From NCBI RefSeq assembly GCF_036867415.1, contig NZ_JBAJHU010000007.1, forward strand, positions 133,425 through 197,424: a DNA stretch of 64,000 bases, in the 5' to 3' direction. This DNA is from Rossellomorea sp036867415 (GTDB taxonomy: Bacteria; Bacillota; Bacilli; Bacillales; Bacillaceae_B). The first letter of the stretch is position 1. Each line of letters opens with the position of its first letter. Made by a program: the position numbers and the translations under genes. The notes under the pieces were generated by a model that was given only the letters and a program-made list of their open reading frames with translations, had not been told where the DNA came from and ran no database searches. Shown in pieces: positions 58,545 to 64,000 of this stretch.

Positions 58545-60017
58545 TTATTGAGATTTGTTCATTCTGTTTCGATAGGATTCAATTGCATTTTTGGTTACTT
58601 CAAATATTCCTTTTCCGATCAGCCTGCCCAGGGGAGTGATGCTTCCGGCAAATGGATAGTCAATTCCTTGATGAGTTGAGGCAATCAGGATGCTATCTGT
58701 AGGTGTACCTGTAGCCAGGGTCCCGCTTCTGTGATCATATACTTCTTGCTCGTGCAGAGCCCTTACCTTTGCCTCAGTGGAAATGACAAGAGCCTCTATG
58801 AATGCTTCATCCGATAACTTCCCATTTATCATCACCCAGGTATTGATGGTCCCGGGCTTTATCTCCTCAGGAGACAATTCGCTGCCTGTAACGTCCACAG
58901 CATTGCCCACCCCTGCGGTCACCACTACAAAAATGGAATGTTCATTGAAACGATAGGACCCGTATTCGACATCCTCCAGGTTTACGGCGGTCATCATGCC
59001 GACAGTGAAAGATGGATCGATCTCACTATCTATAAGGAAGTTCATCATATCCTCCTTGTAATCCGTGCAATTATAATGGGGCGGGACATGACGGTTCACA
59101 AAGTTTTTATACCAGCCAAATCCCGAACCAACCACTCCTGATGACATACACTTCATCGGGAATGGTGAAGTGTATGTGATCGTATGGGAGGAAATATCCA
59201 AATACTTTTCAGCGGCTGACAAATGCCCGTCCTCAGCTTTTACGTCTGGGAGAATGACGATCTGCGGTTTGGCTACATGAGGATGCGCCTGTTTATGTAC
59301 TTCCGTACCATATACTTCTTTAATATGTTGTTCCTTCAATACCTCTTCAGGGTGGTCCACCACTTTGGATAACCCATCCTGAAGCAGAAGGAGGCGGTCG
59401 CAATAAAGACTTGCAAGGTTTAGATCATGGAAAATGGAGACAACTGTCAGATTACGCTCTTCTGTTTGTTTCTTTAACAATTCAAGCAGGCTTTTTTGGA
59501 AGGATAGATCCAGATGATTGGTCGGTTCGTCCAACAGAATGACTTTAGGTTCCTGTGCAAGAGCCTGGGCAAGGAACACTCTCTGCTTTTCTCCACCCGA
59601 TAATTCATCCAGTTTCCGTTTATGCAATCCTTCCACTCCTGTTTGCGTCATCGCTTCCTGTACAATCTCTTCATCTTGCAGAGAGATGGATTTAAATAAG
59701 CCTTTTTGATGTGGATAACGTCCAAGCATGACCGTTTCTTTGACACTGTAAGAAAAAGAATGGGACGAGTTTTGGGGCAGCACGGCTATCAGTTTCGCTA
59801 ACTCTTTTGCTGAATAGGCACTGAGGGACTTCCCATTCAGAGTGACTTTTCCTGAAGTAAGAGAAAGAACACCAGAAAGTGCCTTTAACAACGTCGTTTT
59901 ACCACTTCCGTTGGGACCTAAGATTCCAAAGAATTCACCTGTGCCTACGTGAAAATCGATTTTTTTCACTATGGTTTTTTCTTCATAACCTACAGATATT
60001 CGGTGAACATTCAGCAT
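58545..60017 (-). CDS. btuD: Cobalamin ABC transporter ATPase fused to CbiZ
   Basis: A 490-residue fusion. Residues 1-260 are an ABC ATPase: Walker A GPNGSGKTTLLK, signature LSGGEKQRVFLAQAL and Walker B VILLDEPTNHLDL. Residues about 280-485 are a CbiZ adenosylcobinamide amidohydrolase (TSPFPMKCMSSGVVGSGFGW and TAGVGNAVDVTG) that remodels imported pseudo-corrinoids. The same fusion is B. subtilis YvrA. It is the last gene of the operon behind the cobalamin riboswitch and its start is one base after the btuC stop. Confidence 0.9.
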   Translation of the reverse strand: MLNVHRISVGYEEKTIVKKIDFHVGTGEFFGILGPNGSGKTTLLKALSGVLSLTSGKVTLNGKSLSAYSAKELAKLIAVLPQNSSHSFSYSVKETVMLGRYPHQKGLFKSISLQDEEIVQEAMTQTGVEGLHKRKLDELSGGEKQRVFLAQALAQEPKVILLDEPTNHLDLSFQKSLLELLKKQTEERNLTVVSIFHDLNLASLYCDRLLLLQDGLSKVVDHPEEVLKEQHIKEVYGTEVHKQAHPHVAKPQIVILPDVKAEDGHLSAAEKYLDISSHTITYTSPFPMKCMSSGVVGSGFGWYKNFVNRHVPPHYNCTDYKEDMMNFLIDSEIDPSFTVGMMTAVNLEDVEYGSYRFNEHSIFVVVTAGVGNAVDVTGSELSPEEIKPGTINTWVMINGKLSDEAFIEALVISTEAKVRALHEQEVYDHRSGTLATGTPTDSILIASTHQGIDYPFAGSITPLGRLIGKGIFEVTKNAIESYRNRMNKSQ

Positions 60018-60018
60018 G

Positions 60019-61071
60019 TTAAGCTCCCCTTTTCTTAAGAAGTATATAGGCGAAGATCGGTGCTCCGATTAAAGCCGTAATGACTCCGATCGGCAGCTCT
60101 GACGGACTTATAACGGTTCTGGAAATCAAGTCTGCAACCACTAGAAAAGCACCGCCGGATATGACCGATAATGGAAGAACATGCTGGTGATTGTATCCAA
60201 TGATCCTTCTTATAAAGTGAGGGATGACCAGCCCAACAAAACCGATGGTTCCTGATACCGCAACGGCAGCCCCGGTCAATATGCTACCTGCTATCAGAAT
60301 CATATACTTCCTCTTCTGAACCGAGATTCCTATATGGCGTGCCTGGTCTTCCCCGAAGCTCATGCCGTTTAATTCCTTCGCATTTAACATGAGAATCAAG
60401 GTTCCGGCAATAAAAAAAGGAAAAATAATGAAAATATAATCCCATCCCCTCATGGATACGCTGCCTAGAAGCCAGCCGATGATCTGCCTTAATTCTTCTC
60501 CGGACAAAGCAATCATCAGAGAGATGACGGAACCGAGAAACGAACTGAAGATGATCCCGGTCAGAATGATTGTTTCCACTTTCATTGTGCGGTCAACTTT
60601 TCTCGCAAACGTCAGAACAAGGAAGACGGTGAGCAAAGAACCGAGGATACTGATGACCGGCAGCGTGAATAACCCCAGTAACGGGAGGTTTATACTGAAA
60701 AACAAAGTGAGTACTGCGCCAACGGATGCTCCGGAAGACATCCCCAGCGTGAATGGATCAGCCAGGGGATTTCTTAATAAACCTTGAAAGGAAGCACCAG
60801 CAATTGCTAAGGAGCTTCCCACTACCAGTGCCAATAAGACACGGGGTAAGCGAATGGAAAGTACTATGTTTGAGTGCATGGGATCGACATATTCCGGTAA
60901 CACGCCGCCAAAAATCCCGGCACTGATAATTTTCAGAATATCGACAATAGAAACCTGTACTGTTCCAATCGATATCCCAAGCAGCAGTGACAGGACGAGT
61001 GCACTTACCGCTGTAAGATAAATAATCCAAATTCTATTCTGTAAATATCTCCGGATAAACAGATTTGGCAA
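60019..61071 (-). CDS. btuC: Cobalamin ABC transporter permease (FecCD family)
   Basis: A 350-residue permease with about ten helices of the BtuC/FecCD family. Diagnostic are RLPRVLLALVVGSSLAIAGA followed by FQGLLRNPLADPFTLG, and the end GEIGVITALIGAPIFAY-like segment (SELPIGVITALIGAPIFAYI). It moves cobalamin across the membrane. The start is a TTG with GAGGAAA just upstream and overlaps the 3' end of btuF by 38 bases. It corresponds to YvrB of B. subtilis. Confidence 0.92.
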   Translation of the reverse strand: MPNLFIRRYLQNRIWIIYLTAVSALVLSLLLGISIGTVQVSIVDILKIISAGIFGGVLPEYVDPMHSNIVLSIRLPRVLLALVVGSSLAIAGASFQGLLRNPLADPFTLGMSSGASVGAVLTLFFSINLPLLGLFTLPVISILGSLLTVFLVLTFARKVDRTMKVETIILTGIIFSSFLGSVISLMIALSGEELRQIIGWLLGSVSMRGWDYIFIIFPFFIAGTLILMLNAKELNGMSFGEDQARHIGISVQKRKYMILIAGSILTGAAVAVSGTIGFVGLVIPHFIRRIIGYNHQHVLPLSVISGGAFLVVADLISRTVISPSELPIGVITALIGAPIFAYILLKKRGA

Positions 61072-61990
61072 TTTCCTCTACTCCTTCTACCAATCTCGGA
61101 CCGGTTCTGGTCACCAGATCAGAGTGTACATCATAAACGTGCTCATTTTTTACTGAATTGATTCCTTCCCATCCTGCACGTTCCATGACCTGTGCCTTTG
61201 ATTTGTCATTATAGTAACCATAAGTAGTGATGATGACATCCGGGTTTGCAGCGATGACCTCCTCTTGATTGACTGCGATCCATCCTTCCTGACCTTTAAG
61301 GGCATTTTCCGCATTGATCAGTTCAAGCATTTCATTAATAAATGTATTATCTCCTGTTGAGTAAATGTCCGGTGCAGGAGCAACTTCGACATATACTTTT
61401 TTCTTTTCTTCAACTTCTTCAGCTTTTGCTTTTAACTCTTGAAGATCATCCTTCATGGAAGATACCAATTGATCAGCCTCTTTGGTTTTCCCTGTCAGTT
61501 TCCCGATATTCTCGATGATTGTGTATACTTCTTTTATTTTCTGCGTATCACGGATGACGAATACATTGATTCCAGAATCCCTTAATTGATCTAAACCTTC
61601 TTTTGCGCTCACTGCCGTTGACTCATGAGCAAGTACAAGATCCGGGTTCAGGCTGATGATTTTTTCAACATTGAATTCCATTCCCCCGATTTTTTCCTTT
61701 GAGGCAGCTTCCTCTGGGTAATTATCGAAATCCGTTACCCCCACCACTTCTTCACCAAGTCCCAGCTCGAATAGTATTTCCGTATTACTCGGGATTAACG
61801 AGATGATTCTTTCAGGCTCTGATTCCATAGTCATTTCATCGCCTAAAGCATCCTTCACTTTAATGGACTGATCTGCAGCTTTTTCTTGAGTCCCTTCCCC
61901 GGCCTTTTGATCTCCGGTTTCATTGCCGCAAGCAGCTGTGAATACCACCGACAACAATAAAACAATAAGCAGACTACTAATCTTTTTCAT
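61034..61990 (-). CDS. btuF: Cobalamin-binding lipoprotein
   Basis: A 318-residue periplasmic-binding-type lipoprotein. The signal peptide ends with the lipobox TAAC (LLLSVVFTAACGNETG). The BtuF/FepB fold follows: RIISLIPSNTEILFELGLGE, NLDLVLAH-like segment (LNPDLVLAHEST) and NPDVIITTYG. It captures cobalamin outside the cell for BtuCD. The ATG at 61990 follows AAGGAGAG; the longer ORF is ignored. First gene of the operon, preceded by the cobalamin riboswitch. Confidence 0.92.
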   Translation of the reverse strand: MKKISSLLIVLLLSVVFTAACGNETGDQKAGEGTQEKAADQSIKVKDALGDEMTMESEPERIISLIPSNTEILFELGLGEEVVGVTDFDNYPEEAASKEKIGGMEFNVEKIISLNPDLVLAHESTAVSAKEGLDQLRDSGINVFVIRDTQKIKEVYTIIENIGKLTGKTKEADQLVSSMKDDLQELKAKAEEVEEKKKVYVEVAPAPDIYSTGDNTFINEMLELINAENALKGQEGWIAVNQEEVIAANPDVIITTYGYYNDKSKAQVMERAGWEGINSVKNEHVYDVHSDLVTRTGPRLVEGVEEIAKSVYPEIFTE

Positions 61991-62139
61991 CGTTTCTCTC
62001 CTTCTTTCCTTATGGTAAAGTTTCCGAATGACATGTGCTTCTCTCCGGCCATTCTTCCAGCGATTGTGAAGCACCAAATAAAAAACATCCCCGAAAAGGA
62101 GATGCAGTGTAAAATGCATAAGAGTTTATTCATAAAAAT

Positions 62140-62345
62140 AAAAAAGCCATCCATGCATGTTACACCTTCCTATCCGCGTAGTACCGGTGTTAATGATGTC
62201 AGGCAGGTCTCCTGGCTTATGGTCATTGCTTTCTGCACCTTCCCGTACATAAATACAGTGGTTCATTGCAGTTTGCTCCCATTTACAGTGGCGGGACCGC
62301 GTTGGAGTTTCACCAACTTCCCTTTTAAGAAGCTCGAGAATGCAC
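62140..62345 (-). promoter_or_regulatory. Cobalamin (AdoCbl) riboswitch
   Basis: The B12 box AGCCAGGAGACCTGCCTG lies at 62217-62200 on the minus strand. Other conserved parts are GGGAAGTTGGTGAAACTCC, then CGCGGTCCCGCCACTGTAA, and GCAATGACC. The leader ends with GATGGCTTTTTTATTTTT, a terminator-like run. Bound adenosylcobalamin would stop transcription of btuF-btuC-btuD. Confidence 0.93.
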
Positions 62346-62396
62346 ATGATTCCGCTTCACCTAATCAAACAACTATGTAATTTTCCGTACACGAGA

Positions 62397-62426
62397 ATTA
62401 TACAGGAGCTTATATGCGCAGGTAAA
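62397..62426 (-). promoter_or_regulatory. Promoter of the cobalamin riboswitch transcript
   Basis: Minus-strand TTTACC (62426-62421), 18 bases, TATAAT (62402-62397). The -10 is perfect consensus, the -35 is partial. Confidence 0.6.
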
Positions 62427-62497
62427 CATATTTTTGAGTATTTTCATTTTTTAAATGTCTGCCCGATATGATGTTACTTCATGTGTAATTTAATTGA

Positions 62498-62527
62498 TTG
62501 TCAATCTTACATGAAAAGTGTTAAAAT
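62498..62527 (+). promoter_or_regulatory. Promoter of msrA
   Basis: TTGTCA (62498-62503), 18 bases, TAAAAT (62522-62527) with an upstream TG giving an extended -10. The start codon lies 60 bases downstream. Confidence 0.55.
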
Positions 62528-62587
62528 TTGTACATTATGATGATTCTTTATCACATTAAAGCAACAACAAATCAGGAGGCTTATGAA

Positions 62588-63112
62588 ATGAAGAAAGAAA
62601 TCGCTACCTTTGCCGGAGGGTGTTTCTGGTGCATGGTAAAACCTTTTGACGAATTACCCGGCATCATTGATGTTGTTTCGGGATACACAGGAGGTCATCT
62701 GGAAAACCCGACATATAAAGAAGTAAAAGAAGGAACGAGCGGACATTACGAAGTGGTACAGATTACCTTCGATCCTGCTGTCTTTCCGTATGAAAAATTG
62801 TTGGAACTTTACTGGCCGCAAATCGATCCCACTGATGTTGGCGGGCAATTCCAGGACCGCGGAGATCAATATCGCACCGCCATCTTCTATCACAACGATA
62901 AGCAAAAGGCAGCTGCTGAATCATCAAAACAAAGTATCGCAGAAAGCGGACGTTTCAGAAAGCCGATTGTTACGAAAATATTGCCGTCAGCGGCGTTCTA
63001 TCCGGCTGAAGAGTATCATCAGAAATTTTACAAGAAAAAACCTGATGAATATAAAGCCGATCGTAAAATATCAGGCAGGGATGAATTTATCAGCAATCAC
63101 TGGCAGCAATAA
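62588..63112 (+). CDS. msrA: Peptide-methionine (S)-S-oxide reductase
   Basis: A 174-residue MsrA that reduces methionine sulfoxide in proteins. The catalytic Cys is in GGCFWCMVKPFDELPG (the GCFWC motif). DPTDVGGQFQDRGDQYR is the substrate-binding segment and PAEEYHQKFY is typical. No second resolving Cys near the C terminus is seen, so it may use an alternative resolving Cys. ATG 62588 follows AGGAGG by 8 bases. MsrB is not adjacent. Confidence 0.93.
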   Translation: MKKEIATFAGGCFWCMVKPFDELPGIIDVVSGYTGGHLENPTYKEVKEGTSGHYEVVQITFDPAVFPYEKLLELYWPQIDPTDVGGQFQDRGDQYRTAIFYHNDKQKAAAESSKQSIAESGRFRKPIVTKILPSAAFYPAEEYHQKFYKKKPDEYKADRKISGRDEFISNHWQQ

Positions 63113-63346
63113 CATTGTATGAAGGAAATCTCGTTTTCCATTCTAATTGGCAAAAAGGGGTTTTTTTCAGGAAAAGAGTAAACAAGACAAAGTAAAAGAT
63201 TCCTGGCAAAGGTTAAATTTTGCCCTCCTCCTGATGATGACAAAGTAAATTACAAGATGACGAACAATGAGAAAGTCGAAAACACAGGGAATAAGGATGA
63301 TAAAGGAATGAATATATTTATAACATTTGTACAAGTTAAGAAGAAG
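63113..63346. other. Gap between msrA and its distal terminator
   Basis: No convincing gene. Two short ORFs (63257-63439 forward and 63167-63388 reverse) have no ribosome-binding site. A weak T-run (TTTTTTT near 63163) lies 50 bases after msrA without a clear stem. The stretch is probably the 3' untranslated region of msrA. Confidence 0.4.
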
Positions 63347-63416
63347 GGACCGGGAAAATCCTCCACCAAGAATGGCCATCAATCGCAAGATTTTCTCGGT
63401 TCTTCTATTTTTTTTT
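63347..63416 (+). terminator. Terminator on the plus strand, distal to msrA
   Basis: GGACCGGGAAAATC (63347-63360) pairs with GATTTTCTCGGTTC (63389-63402) with G-T pairs, then a run of T at 63405-63417. It is about 235 bases after the msrA stop, leaving a long 3' UTR or a separate small RNA. Confidence 0.65.
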
Positions 63417-63421
63417 CGTAC

Positions 63422-63931
63422 TTATTGTGCGTTCCATGAAACATGAAAATGGACAGTCTCTTTCAATTTATATCTCTTCTGATAGTAATGATTCAACCCC
63501 TCATTGCTATGCAGACAATCAAACCTTAGTTTCCCATAACCATTCTGTTGACAGAAGGACTCAGCCCATTTTAAACATTCGGCCCCCAAACCTTCCCCTT
63601 TCCATTCCCGCTTAACCACTAAACGATGTAAATACATACAACCTTCTTCAGCTGCTGCATCTCCCCACATTTCACAATCCCATTTATTCGGTGAGGATTC
63701 CAGCGTTAATGTTCCTGCTGCTCTATTACTTAATAACAATAAATATGTATTCCCCTTCTTGAGCGATTCAGTAATTTCTCCAAGATTTCCATCAATATCT
63801 GTCAGGTAATAATCCCATTGCTGAAGCCCTTTGGATTTCAGCCACCATGAGGCATCTATTAATAAGTCAATTATGATTTCCAACTCTTCTATTCCAACTT
63901 TCTTTATCATATAGACGAGTTTACTTTCCAT
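63422..63931 (-). CDS. GNAT family N-acetyltransferase
   Basis: A 169-residue acetyltransferase of the GNAT fold. The acetyl-CoA loop is KREWKGEGLGAECLKWAE (approximately the R/Q-x-x-G-x-G/A motif), the following strand is YGKLRFDCLHSNEGLNHYYQ, and the C terminus is GNAT-like. The substrate is unknown. The ATG at 63931 follows GGAGGG; an upstream ATG in frame is less well placed. It is convergent with msrA. Confidence 0.85.
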   Translation of the reverse strand: MESKLVYMIKKVGIEELEIIIDLLIDASWWLKSKGLQQWDYYLTDIDGNLGEITESLKKGNTYLLLLSNRAAGTLTLESSPNKWDCEMWGDAAAEEGCMYLHRLVVKREWKGEGLGAECLKWAESFCQQNGYGKLRFDCLHSNEGLNHYYQKRYKLKETVHFHVSWNAQ

Positions 63932-64000
63932 AAAATCCCTCCTCAAGACTATTCTAACATATATCCATTCATGGAGGTCGTGCTTTATAAGCGTAAAATC

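Noticed and set aside
63167..63439. Two short overlapping ORFs on opposite strands
   Set aside because: Neither has a ribosome-binding site; both look like chance frames in the msrA 3' region.
1..64000. CRISPR arrays, tRNA or rRNA genes and insertion sequences
   Set aside because: I saw no regularly spaced repeats, tRNA cloverleaf, rRNA sequence or transposase motif while reading the window; short tRNAs could still be missed without a search tool.

Overview
The window looks like chromosome from a low-GC, spore-forming Bacillaceae (Bacillus/Rossellomorea-like). Signs are strong GGAGG ribosome-binding sites with TTG and GTG starts, sporulation-type histidine kinases, Spo0M-like and IDEAL-domain proteins, an L,D-transpeptidase of the YkuD type, a lysyl-tRNA synthetase under a T-box, a MalK/MalR/MaeN-like malate locus and a BtuFCD-CbiZ cobalamin locus. 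No phage, insertion sequence or CRISPR array is visible. The only clearly decayed DNA is at the left edge (an ABC ATPase stub joined to a zinc-protease remnant) and a one-base-frameshifted SRPBCC/AHSA1 gene near 19.4 kb.

Layout. 0-8 kb: gene remnants, a VOC protein, a nucleotidyltransferase, an M3-like peptidase, a YibE/F membrane pair and a ferritin-like/cupin protein. 7.7-12.1 kb: two membrane histidine kinases; the second is translationally coupled to a ketoacyl-synthase-like protein that lacks one catalytic histidine. 12.2-20 kb: small proteins (one PspC-like gene apparently starting at AUA), an AadA-like nucleotidyltransferase, a methyltransferase, a heterodimeric ABC exporter and NTF2-fold proteins. 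20-23 kb: DUF2935 and a divergent class II LysRS behind a complete T-box leader. 23-31 kb: nucleoside hydrolase, YkuD, an AEC carrier and the malate transporter with its two-component system. 30.8-31.2 kb: two convergent non-coding RNAs, one of them a probable 6S RNA. 31-35 kb: PpiB, a holin-like protein, a DJ-1 protein, small proteins and YpuA.

35-39 kb is a CstR-controlled persulfide operon (CstR, TusA, DsrE, TusA-rhodanese, rhodanese-persulfide dioxygenase, TauE/SafE exporter). Four ATACC-N6-GGTAT operator-like palindromes occur in it, two of them inside recognisable promoters. 39-42.3 kb holds an ArsA ATPase, a CC-terminal small protein and a CstA transporter on one strand. 44.7-46.1 kb carries the most interesting locus: an NprR-like HTH-TPR regulator followed 11 bases later by a 38-residue exported-peptide ORF too short for ordinary gene finding, a candidate RNPP quorum-sensing pair. 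46-53.5 kb: M29 aminopeptidase, DUF915 hydrolase, rRNA methyltransferase, HAD phosphatase, and a cNMP/CBS/DUF294 protein coupled to a DnaQ-like exonuclease. 53.5-57 kb: proline synthesis genes proC, proB and proA, with a strong terminator between proC and proB. 57-64 kb: an LCP protein, the cobalamin transporter with its riboswitch, MsrA and a GNAT acetyltransferase.

All functional calls are from motif recognition by eye; no database search or folding program was run.
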